From: Willaertia magna
Taxonomy: Eukaryota; Heterolobosea; Eutetramitea; Acrasida; Naegleriidae
NCBI GenBank assembly: GCA_902984215.1
Contig: CADWAF010002856.1
Location: 1-12,702, forward strand
Direction of reading: 5' to 3'
Length of the DNA: 12,702 nt
Made by a program: the position numbers and the translations under genes. Below, one piece after another: positions 1 to 9,010 of the stretch. The notes below the pieces were generated by a model, which saw only the letters and a program-made list of their open reading frames with translations, did not search any database and had not been told where the DNA came from. Position 1 is the stretch's first letter. Each line of letters opens with the position of its first letter.

Positions 1-727
1 ATTTTCCAAACTGTCCAACAATTAGCCAAACCGGCTAAAGGACAAGTTGGTAATTTCGAAAATGGTTTTATTACAATTTCTTTTAATGCAGCAATTGATG
101 CTGATTATCATGAGTTAAAAGGTTGTAATATTGCTACAGCCTTAACTGGAAAGTTAACACAATTGAATGATGGAAAGTCAAAGGGACTCGTTCCATTCAC
201 TGTGCATTGCGCAGTTGTCAGTGACACTGGTGCTTGTGGTAATTTAGGAACAAGTGAAGTGAAAACCTTTACAATTATTGGAAATATTCAGAAGAAAATT
301 TCAAAATTAATAAAAAGGAATTTAGAATTAGACATTCCAATAACAATATCAGGAAAGGTACAAAAAGCAATTAAAGATAAATATTTAACTAGACCTTTAG
401 AAAGAGTAAGATTTAAGAATAATAAGGGAGCAGTTGAAGATTTAAGTGTATATGAATTGGGAGAGAGTTTACATGTAGCTATGGATGGTAAGTACTTTAA
501 GTGTCACCTTTAATTACAATACTCTTATTAAAGAATGGATGTATGAAATGGAACAAAAGGAATCTAAAAACAAGTGGAATAATTATATTGCAGGTTATGA
601 ATTGTTTATTGAAGGAAATATTAAAGATGCATTACAAAAACTTGGTGAACATTTACAAAGAAATCCAAACGACAAGGTGTGTAAAAGAATTATTGAATTG
701 TGTAACAAAGCAGAAAATTGTCAATAG
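1..727 (+). CDS. Gene A: 3' end of a receptor-like cyclase-homology protein (partial, two exons)
   Basis: The 5' part lies outside the window. Exons are 1-487 and 534-727, read in frame 1 from base 1 and ending at TAG 725-727. The visible 227 residues cover the second half of a class III nucleotidyl-cyclase-like domain (GNLGTSEVKTFTIIGN corresponds to the family's G.iG....ytviGd strand-loop) and a C-terminal tail with one TPR-like helix pair (NYIAGYELFIEGNIKDALQ). It is a close paralogue of gene B downstream, colinear with B from about 3256 to its end, with the last intron at the same codon (ATG GAT G/GTAAGT). As in B, the position that is usually GD in cyclases reads EN (FENGF), so the metal-binding Asp is missing. 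Family and gene model are fairly secure. Catalytic activity is doubtful, and the role is inferred to be cyclic-nucleotide or ligand signalling at a membrane. Confidence 0.8.
488..533 (+). other. Gene A last intron (46 nt)
   Basis: It begins GTAAGT and ends TTAAAG. Removing it joins GAT-G to AA-TGG and keeps the frame into the WMYEMEQKESKNKW tail, which is nearly identical in gene B. The site matches gene B intron 5 (3750-3796) exactly in position and phase, so the intron predates the duplication. Confidence 0.85.
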
Positions 728-1327
728 CGGTAAGGAGGAAAGGTTGAGGCAAAAATTTTGGGTTGTGTAACGGTAAATTTTCTTTTTTTTTTCCCGCCTA
801 TTATTTTTAAAAAAAATAACGTTTCCAAATGAACCATCCCCGATTATTAGGAAGAATAACTAATTCATATTAATATATTCTTAATTATCATACGAATATC
901 CTACTGAAACACTAGCTTTAAAACGTATTATGACTTAAATTTATTGTTGAAAATTTATTGATATAGAAAGAAGATGGCTATCCGAAACAGTGAGAGCAAT
1001 AACAGTTCAAAACAAATAACAAACCTAACAAATAACAATAATAATAGATAATAAACAATAAAAGCTCATTTACCCAACCTTTACTTCCAAAACTGTACAT
1101 CCACACATATAGCCCGGCACTGGAGTATTTCCTAATCGACATGTATGTACAGACAGATTCATCCTAATTAGTATATTGTTGAGTGCTGTAATACAATGTA
1201 ATAAGCTCAATGAGCGGGCAGTAAAAGTTTGTTATTGGTTTATTGAAAAAAAAATTAAAAGAAGGCCTATTCATACTGTAAGGGAAGGGTTGTTGTTAAG
1301 TGATTAACTGAAATTGTAGAAAGAAGA
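728..1327. other. Intergenic spacer between the two cyclase-like paralogues
   Basis: This 600-base spacer has ordinary host composition. It holds a long T-run at about 781-792 followed by CCCGCC shortly after gene A's stop, an AAC/AAT-rich tract at about 1010-1060, and an A-run near 1247-1259. It must contain the 3' untranslated region of A and the promoter and 5' leader of B, but I see no consensus element strong enough to call. I see no coding sequence or RNA gene. Confidence 0.6.
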
Positions 1328-3981
1328 ATGAAGGTGGTACCTATTAATAATAATGAGAAGAAGCTTAATAATGAAGATAGTGCTTTGGTAAATGATTTGA
1401 GGGAAGATGATAATAGCAACAATGAAAAGAAGATTAAGTTTTATAGATCTATTAGTTGTTGTTTAACAACTGTAATTTCTTTATCAATTGTTTTAAGTAT
1501 TCTATTCATTACTGCTGTTTGGGTAAGTAAAGCTCAACTAATTAATTATTGAAATGAATAACTATGTACGAAATTTATTAAGGTTTCAACATTTAGTGCC
1601 TCACTGATATCATTAGCAGACAGTAATAGAAGAAATGAATTTAATAAATTAGAACTTTATTTTAGACAAACAGTTGGAGGAATTGAAAGTTTTGGAAAAA
1701 CTGCAAGTGAAGTATTATCCAGAGAATTGGAATTTTATGATTTAAATAAGACTGAAAATTTATTATATGGTTTATATAAAGCAGAATATATAAATACAAA
1801 AGGTTTATCATACTTTATTTTTATAGTAGATGCTGATGGTAACGGTGTTGGTTTCAACAGACCAGAAGTGGCCAATTTTTTGCCTGGTGTCACTGGTATT
1901 ATGGGATTAGGTAGGTTCTTGCAATTTATATAATTATTAAATTACTTTATTGTTGCTTGCTATTCCTCAGTATATCCTAAAATCACAGGAGATCAATTTT
2001 GGTTTTATTTCTGTAAAGATTTTCCAAAGAAAGAATTTTGTGAAAGAGCACCTTTAACAGCGCCAGATATGGCAGCTCCAGCTGGTGGAAATAATAAGAT
2101 GGTTTATAGTTTAGCTACTTCGTATTTTGGACAAACTGTTTGGACGCCAACATATAGCGATCCAGCAACTCCTGGACTTTTACATGTCAATATGCTTATT
2201 GCCTTTCCAACTGTTCATAAAAATAATGGAACGGATAATGCAGTGTTTGGTTATGATTTTGCTGCATCTAGGTGAGTAAATTTTTCGTGTAAAATCTAAC
2301 TTTTATCTCAATATTTAGTATGAACATTTATTTGAATGAAAGTACTTTACATTTACCTGGGGCTGTTGTAATTGTTATTGAGACATCTTCAGATCAGATA
2401 GTAGCAAGTAAGTAACAATTTATTATCCAATTGTAATTACATTTTAATTTAAGGTAATACAGCTTTCACAATGACCTGTCCAACAGGATGTCTTGAGTTT
2501 CACTACTCAAAAGATTTACTAAACACAAAAGAATTTATTAAGAGTTATTCCAAACAAAAATTATCTAATCTTGAATGTAATTATCAATATTCTTTATCAT
2601 TTGGAAATAGATATGTAAATGCAATGAGAATTTGTACAGAGAATGGAATTGATTGGGTATTAATATTGAGTGTTGAACAATGGTATTATATTGGTAACAT
2701 TGTAATTGCAATTATTGCTGCAGTTGTTGCAAGTATTGTAATTATTATTACAGGAATATTTGTTGGTATTTATTTTTCATCAAGAATAGTTAAACCATTT
2801 AAACAATTAATTATTTTATTTAGTTTAGTTTCAAATATGGAACTTGAAGATATTACAATACCAAAATCATTCTTTTCAGAAGTTAAATTAATTATGTACA
2901 TGTTTAATGAAATGGTTTCAAGAATGAAATTATACAGATCATTCATTCCAAGTTTTCTTTTAACACAACTAGAAGAGAAAATGTTAAATAATAATGTCGA
3001 TGCTACTGAAATTAAACAAACTGAGGAAGGCGTATCAATTTTATCTGGTGATTCTTTTTCTCGCTCCTTATCTCACACACCATCTTCGTTAAAGCATTCA
3101 TCTTTAAAGATTGTTAATAATAAGGCCTCATTTTTACAAAAATTTGAACTTGGTCTTGAGAATAAGGATGTGACAATTGTTGGAATGAAATTGAATAATT
3201 TTGGAAATTGGATTGAATTAGTTGACACGAAAGAAATTGTTTCAATGACAACATTAATTTTCCAAACTGTTCAACAATTAGCTAAATCAGGGAAAGGACA
3301 AGTTGGTAGTTTTGAAAATGGATTTTTAACAATTTCTTTTAATGCTGCCATTGATGCTGACAATCACGAATTGAAAGGTTGTAATTTAGCAAAAGCCTTA
3401 ACTGAAAAACTAACACAGTTAAAAGATGGGAAATCACAAACAACAAAACCACTTCCATTTACTGCACATTTTGCAATTGTAACAGATTCAGTTGCATGTG
3501 GTAATTTAGGAACGAGTGAAGTGAAATCATTTACAATCATTGGAAATATTCAAAAGAAAATACAAGAAATGTTAACAAAGAATTTAGAATTTGACATTTC
3601 AATAACAATTTCCGAAAGAGTTCAGAATGAAATTAAGGAAAAGTTTTTAAGTAGATGTGTGGAAGAAATTAGATTTTGTAATAATAAGAGTCAATTAGAA
3701 GATTTATATGTTTTTGAATTGGGAGAAAGTTTGCATGTTGCAATGGATGGTAAGTATAATTTAACAATTAATTTGATTTTATTACTTGTCGTGTAGAATG
3801 GATGTATGAAATGGAACAAAAGGAATCAAAGAATAAATGGAATAATTATAACAAAGGATATCTTTTATATCAAGAAGGAAATATTAAAGATGCATTACAA
3901 TATTTTGAAGAACATTTATTAAGAAATCCAAATGATCTAGTTGGTAAAAAGATGATTCAACGATGTCAATGTAAAAATTAA
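1328..3981 (+). CDS. Gene B: two-TM receptor-like protein with sensor, HAMP-like and nucleotidyl-cyclase-like domains
   Basis: Exons are 1328-1522, 1583-1910, 1971-2271, 2319-2407, 2454-3749 and 3797-3981 (797 residues, stop TAA 3979). The ATG is preceded by an in-frame TGA at 1301. Residues 1-40 are an acidic/Lys tail. TM1 is about 43-65. About 66-382 is an extracellular region with scattered Cys, plausibly a Cache-like sensor. TM2 is about 383-412. Helices resembling HAMP follow (IVKPFKQLI...FNEMVSRMKLYRSF), then a Ser-rich linker at about 499-521. The class III cyclase-like domain is about 534-720 (CGNLGTSEVKSFTIIGN), and a TPR-like tail (GYLLYQEGNIKDALQYFEEH) ends the protein. The first metal-site region reads VGMKLNNFGNW without Asp, the second reads FENGF where GD is usual, and the Asn/Arg transition-state pair is not evident (IQKKIQEM). 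It is therefore probably a degenerate cyclase sensing an external signal. The splice model is inferred from frame continuity. Confidence 0.85.
1523..1582 (+). other. Gene B intron 1 (60 nt)
   Basis: The donor is GTAAGT after TGG and the acceptor is TTATTAAG at 1575-1582. It is phase 0 and sits at the end of TM1. Reading through it hits TGA at 1551. Splicing continues the frame into VSTFSASLISLADSN. Confidence 0.8.
1911..1970 (+). other. Gene B intron 2 (60 nt)
   Basis: The donor is GTAGGT after GGA TTA G and the acceptor is TTCCTCAG. It is phase 1 and joins G to TA as a Val codon, continuing into YPKITGDQFWFYFC. The unspliced frame stops within the intron. Confidence 0.8.
2272..2318 (+). other. 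Gene B intron 3 (47 nt)
   Basis: The donor is GTGAGT and the acceptor is ATATTTAG. It is phase 2 (AG plus T gives Ser) and continues into MNIYLNESTLHLPGAVV. It interrupts the extracellular sensor region. Confidence 0.8.
2408..2453 (+). other. Gene B intron 4 (46 nt)
   Basis: The donor is GTAAGT and the acceptor is AATTTAAG. It is phase 1 (A plus GT gives Ser) and continues into NTAFTMTCPTGCLEF. The ATG at 2471 is therefore internal and not a gene start. Confidence 0.8.
3750..3796 (+). other. Gene B intron 5 (47 nt)
   Basis: The donor is GTAAGT and the acceptor is TCGTGTAG. It is phase 1 and continues into EWMYEMEQKESKNKW. Position and phase are identical to the gene A intron at 488-533. Confidence 0.85.
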
Positions 3982-3989
3982 CAATTGTT

Positions 3990-6390
3990 TTTTAATGAAA
4001 ATAAAAACTAATCTAATTCTTTCATATAAAATTTGTTTTAAAACATTTATTATTTTTTTAATTATTTAATTTATTCTTATTATTAATATTTAATTTTATA
4101 ATTAATATTAATTTATTAATAATTAAAGATTTTTATAGTTTAATGTTATATTAAAAAAATCTTTTTTGTAAAACAAAGTTTTTCTTTAGTAAATATTTAC
4201 AAATAACATAATAACAAATATATATTAATAAAAACATTTAAAATAATTATTAATTAAAAAAAACCAAATCATATAAATAAAAAAAACTAAAAAAATTAAA
4301 AAATTATTTAATAAAACTTTAAAAAATTAATCTTTAAAAAAAATCTATACTTAAAATAAAAAAACAAAAATAAATTATATATTTCATAAATAAAGAGACA
4401 ATAGAAAATATAAAATTTTTTTTATAAATAAATAAGCAAAAAAAATAATTTTAAGAAAAAAAAATTAAAAAAATAAATAAATAGTATATTATGAGATTAG
4501 ATAATAAATAAATTATTATATATCTAAATAAAATAAAATATTTGATGTTAAATTTTTTAAAAAATATATTTTTTATTTAAAAAAAAATATAAATTTATAC
4601 TATTTTTATTAATTTTTTATTAAACAAAATATTAGTAAAAACAGTATATTTAATTAATTAAAATTATAAAAACAATATAAATTTATACTGTTTTATAATG
4701 TTTTTTTATGTTTTTTATAATTTAAACAATAATTAACACATTTAAAACTACATTTTAACAAAAAAATTTTAAAATTTTTTTTTAAAATTATTTTAAAAAA
4801 TGTTTTATTAAAAATTTTTTTTATTCTATTTTTATATGAAAATAAAGAAAATTATTATTTTATATATAATTTTTATGGGACTACTAAGAAAAAATATTAT
4901 TATTATTATAAAAAATATTATAAAAAAACTTAAATTTTCTTATATTTTATATTAATAAACAATTATTAATAAAGTTTGCTTATAATTTTTTATAAATATT
5001 ATATTTAAATACATTTTTAATTAATTTTTAATATTTTGATTAAATTTTTTTAATTTATAAATTAAATAATATTTATTTGAAACTGTATTAAAATTAATAT
5101 TCTTTAAAAAATATATATATTTTATTTTATTAATAAATAAATTATTTTATTTTTTAAAATAATTTTTATTTAAATTGTCTTTTCAATTTAATAAATAAAA
5201 TGTTTTAATTGTTTTTAAAATATATTTTAATTTATTTTTAAAAAAAAATAAAATTAATAAATATAAATATTATATTAATTAATAAATATTATTAATAAAA
5301 AAAATTTAATATTATAAAAACTTTTTTTCTCAAATATAATTAAAATAAATTATTAAAAATAAAAATTTATAATCAAAATATATTATAAAAATTATAAAAA
5401 AAATATAATTAATAAAAAATACTTTCTATAATAAATATTAAATATTTAAAAAATTTTCTATAATAAATATTTTTATATTTATTTATAAATTTAAATTTAT
5501 AAATTTATAATTTTTTTATTTATTTTTCAATTATTTTTTATATCATTAAACATTTTTAATTTTTTATTAAATTATTAAAATATTATTAAATAAAAATTAT
5601 AATTCAATAATAAAAAATTAAATATATATTAATATAATTTTATTTATAATAAAAAATAAAAAATAAAAAATTTAAATTATTTTTAAGTTTAATAATTTTA
5701 TAATTAAATATAAATTAAATAGAGTAAAAAATAAAATATTTTAAATTTTATATTTTTTAAAATATTTTATATTTTTTCAATAAATCTAACATTATTAAAG
5801 ATTATATTTATAGAATTTAAATTTAATTTTTGTTTTAAAATTAATATTATTTTTTTAATTATCTTATTATTAATAGAAACTATATTAATTTTAAAATTAA
5901 TATAAAATAATAGTTAATAGATTAAAAATTTATAATTAATTTATAAAATATTTTTTTTATTAACAATATATAAAATATAATAAAAATAATAATGATTAAA
6001 AATATTTATAGGTATTTTTTATATTAATATTAAGAAAAATATTAATAAAATTATTTATTAAAATTTTAAAAAAAAATAATAAAAAAATAAATTTATCAAA
6101 ATTATTAATAATTTATAAAAGAAAACTCTTTATTTTTATGTTTTTAAAAAGAAATTAATTAATTATTAATAAAAATTATAAAAATTATTATATTTAATTA
6201 TAAATTTTATAACCAATTAAAAGACATTAAATTAGTAAATAAAATAAAAAATTTAATTAAAACTTTTTTATTTTTAATATAATTTAATTCATTATATTTA
6301 TTTAATATATTATAGTTATTTAATTTTTTTAAATATTAAATTTATTAATTAAAAAATTACTTTTATAATATTTATATTTAAATTTAAAAT
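3990..6390. other. Extremely AT-rich, nearly featureless DNA
   Basis: About 2.4 kb of A/T homopolymer runs and TTAA/TATAAA-like tracts with only a few G or C per 60 bases. Stops are dense in all six frames and I see no coherent coding remnant, RNA gene or tandem array. Short inverted repeats, such as 4638-4648 with 4684-4694, are of a length expected by chance at this composition. It begins abruptly about 10-20 bases after gene B's stop codon. Confidence 0.75.
4000..4005 (+). promoter_or_regulatory. Candidate polyadenylation signal of gene B
   Basis: AATAAA lies 19 bases after the stop codon of gene B. The surrounding AT content makes such hexamers common by chance, so only its position supports it. 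Confidence 0.3.
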
Positions 6391-6623
6391 TTAAAAATTA
6401 TAAAATAATATTTAAATTTTTTATTAAAAATTGATAATATTAAAAATTTAATGATGAAAATATTTTTATTTATTATTTTTAAATAAGGAATAGGTTTAAT
6501 TATAAATGAAGAGGATGTTATTTTTTATTATTGTTGATTTATTGTTAAATTATATTGTGTTGATTATTGTTATTTAATTGTATTGTTAATATAGTTAATG
6601 TTATTAATGTAATTAATGTTGTT
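6390..6623 (-). pseudogene. N/Q-rich coding remnant (minus strand, tentative)
   Basis: Plus-strand 6510-6625 is unusually rich in G for this half (TTGTTGATT, GTTAATGTTATTAATG). Read on the minus strand from 6623 it gives NNINYINNINYINNT followed by a Q/N/S-rich tract (STQYNLTINQ, KITSSSFIIKPIPYLKII). The interrupting stops in the Q-rich part are TAA codons beside intact CAA codons. It could be the low-complexity linker of a decayed transposon protein whose other part lies upstream at 6990-7560. Low-complexity simple-sequence DNA is the alternative. Confidence 0.25.
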
Positions 6624-6989
6624 ATAAAATAATAAAAAATAATTTAACAATGTTGTTTTATTTTAATAAAATTAAAAAAATTTTATTATTAAAAAATAAA
6701 TCTTATCTATTTATATTTTTTATTTAAAAAAAATCAATTTTTCTAAAATTTTAATTATCTTGTAATGTTATTTTTATAAAATAAAAATAAAGATTTTATT
6801 AAATTAATTTAAAAATATAATATTTTTACTTATTTTAAAAAAAACTAAAATAATTTTAATATTAATATTTATAAATATAAGTTATTTAATAAATTAAAAA
6901 TTTATTTGTTATTTTTTAAAGTTTTTTAAAATTTAAATTAATATTATTAATTATTAATATTTTTACTTGTAAAAAACTGGTTTAAATAT

Positions 6990-7560
6990 TAATTTAAAAA
7001 AGAAATGACTTTAAAATATTTATTTAGAATCTATTTTTAAAAAATTTGAATTAAATTTATTAAAAACTATATAAATTTATTCAATTTTTTTAAAAAAAAC
7101 ACTAATAAATATATAAATACTAAAAATAAACAATTTTTAAATTTTTAATCCATTTTAAAAAACCATCTCAATTTATAACAAATAATAATAAAAAAAAAAT
7201 TAATAATTAAAAAAATTATATTTTAAAACTTAAATAAATTAATTAATAAATAGATTAACAATAATTTTATTTATTTTAATGACAAACAAAAGTTCAATAA
7301 ATTCGCCAAGATTTTTTATGTTTTTTATTAATTTAAATTTTTCATAAATTTTCCAAAAATCTGTATAAAGACTATATTTCTAATTAAATTTAATTCTATT
7401 TTCATTTACGTTTAGATTTTCTATTTTTATGTTAGTTAATTATTTAAAAGTCTAAATAAATGAATTCTTAGTTTTCAAAACAGTAAGTTTAAAAAAAAGG
7501 AAATTCAAAATTTTATTTGATTTTTTCTTTAATTTTAATATTCCTTTTTTAAATGTACAA
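6990..7560 (-). pseudogene. Decayed minus-strand ORF of unknown family
   Basis: From about 7559 down to 7238 one minus frame runs about 107 codons with only three stops (TAG, TAA, TAG). It gives protein-like segments such as FFKLTVLKTKNSF, KYSLYTDFWKIYEKFKLI and NIKNLGEFIELLFVIK. Composition here is slightly richer in C on the plus strand, as expected for an antisense gene. Further down, about 7170-6990 reads SIYIFISVFFKKIE and NKFNSNFLKID in another frame. No family is recognised. The string LTVLK also occurs in the minus-strand relic at 11823-11843 (FRLTVLK), which may be coincidence or shared ancestry. Probably part of a mutated mobile element. Confidence 0.35.
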
Positions 7561-7783
7561 TACTTTCAGTTTTGTTATTAAAAAATTTATTTTCACACTA
7601 TTTGAGCATGCTTTTTAATTTGAATCACTATTTTCTAGTAAAAAGCTTCCATATTAAAATAAAGTTTACTAAGATTTATTAATATAACATCAATTAATAA
7701 CAATTTCATCTTTCGTCATTTCTACTTAATTATTATCATAAATTTTATACAATATCTTTAATAACTATAATTTTTTTTTTATT

Positions 7784-7799
7784 CTAACTAACCCTAACC
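7784..7799. repeat. Short telomere-like CCCTAA motif
   Basis: The string CTAACTAACCCTAACC contains two overlapping units of the CCCTAA/TTAGGG type with one degenerate neighbour, and is the most C-rich island in this stretch. It is too short to be a telomere. It could be an interstitial remnant or chance. Confidence 0.3.
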
Positions 7800-8220
7800 T
7801 TTTTTATGACCGAAACTTTGAATATAATAGATTTTAATTTAGATTTCTTATTTTTTAATAAAAAAAAATAGATTTTTTATAATTTGTTACTTTAAAATTT
7901 TTTAATATGAAAAAAATTTTTATTTATTTTTTTAATGTTTCACTAAAATTTTATTTGTAAATTTATAATTTTATTATTAGAAAAATTGATGTTAATAATT
8001 TTATATTTTTTAAAAACTTATTCGTCAATATTATTTTAGTTTTAAAATTGAAGTATTTTTGAAATTATATATAAAAGAATAATTTAGTAAACTTTATTTT
8101 TACTGTTTTTATAGTTATTAGATTTTTTAATGAAGGATTATTTTTGTTTAGAAAAGATCTTTATAAGAATATTTAAAAATATATATGTAATTGTTAATAG
8201 TTTAAAATATTTTTTAAAAA

Positions 8221-8700
8221 GTACTACTTATTAATGATATTTTACAAAAGTTTTTTTACTTTAAAAAAAATACTATATAAAATATCAAATTATATATAAT
8301 AATAAAAAAACATATATTATCAATTACTTTAATATATCCAAAAAGTATTCATGATTCAATTATTTATAAAGATTGGTTTTATTTAAATGGAAATGTTTTA
8401 AAAGAGAAGGAAAATGTTTTAGCTAATAAAAAATATATTAAATATCATAAAATTATAGTTCCTTTCAAAAAAAGTAAGAGTTTAAATTTTTAAAAAATTA
8501 AAAACAATTTAATTACATTTTAAAATTATTGTAAAAAATATTTTTTCTAAAGTTAAAAAGTTTAAATCTATGTTTGAAAGATGGTGTAATAAAATTTAAA
8601 AATATAATATTACGTTTAATATTGTTTTGAAGATTATAAATTTGAAATTAAAGAAAAAGCTTGTTAGAAAAAAGCTTATAGAAATAATTTTTCAATAAAT
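8221..8700 (+). pseudogene. Relic of a DDE_Tnp_4 (Harbinger/ISL2EU-type) transposase
   Basis: The frame at 8281-8490 is open for 70 codons. It contains YPKSIHDSIIYKDW at 8335-8376, which resembles the family's PGS.HDS motif after the first catalytic region, and then VLANKKYI...VPFKKSKSL, which resembles vLaDkGY...pf.k. The second catalytic Asp position is Asn (AAT, 8425-8427) and two conserved Gly positions are Lys (AAA). Upstream in frame, 8221-8280 is colinear but ends in TAA 8278. After 8490 the frame carries TAA at 8491, 8521, 8548, 8554 and 8563, and a frameshift near 8545 leads to FKSMFERWCNKI, plausibly the C-terminal helix region. Only the RNase H-like core is recognisable, and no ends or target duplications can be defined. 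The family call rests on remembered consensus motifs. Confidence 0.55.
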
Positions 8701-9010
8701 TTATTTTTAATAAACTTAATCAACTTTGTTTGTCAAAGTTTATTTCATTTAGTAAAAAAATAAGTTTATAAAATAAGTTTAACAAAATTTAAGTTAGTTA
8801 TAAAAAAATATGAATTTGCTAGATTAATTTAAGTTTTTTATTTTTATCAATTTTAAAATCCATTCCAATTAAAAAAACAATATTATTTTCATTAAATATT
8901 GTGAATAATCTTTAATATTAGAAAATAATGAATTATAATAAATATATAAATGGCCACTATTTTTATTTAAACATTAAATTGATTTTTTTTGTTTATTTTT
9001 GTATTTTAAT

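Noticed and set aside
485..727. ORF beginning with ATG near 485 as an independent small gene
   Set aside because: It is the last exon of gene A read through the intron; the tail is colinear with exon 6 of gene B.
501..770. Open frame of 89 codons overlapping the end of gene A
   Set aside because: It is out of frame with the spliced gene A reading, crosses its intron and stop, and gives no family-like sequence.
1..3981. Host nuclear code with UAA or UAG as Gln
   Set aside because: Genes A and B end at TAG and TAA at matching points of their tails, and contain no internal stops in spliced exons.
4638..4694. 11-bp inverted repeat (AAAACAGTATA / TATACTGTTTT) as transposon ends
   Set aside because: It is too short for this composition and encloses only about 35 bases.
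7656..8100. 17-bp inverted repeat, 7656-7672 with 8084-8100
   Set aside because: Given about 88% AT over 8.7 kb, several matches of this length are expected by chance, and no element boundary coincides.
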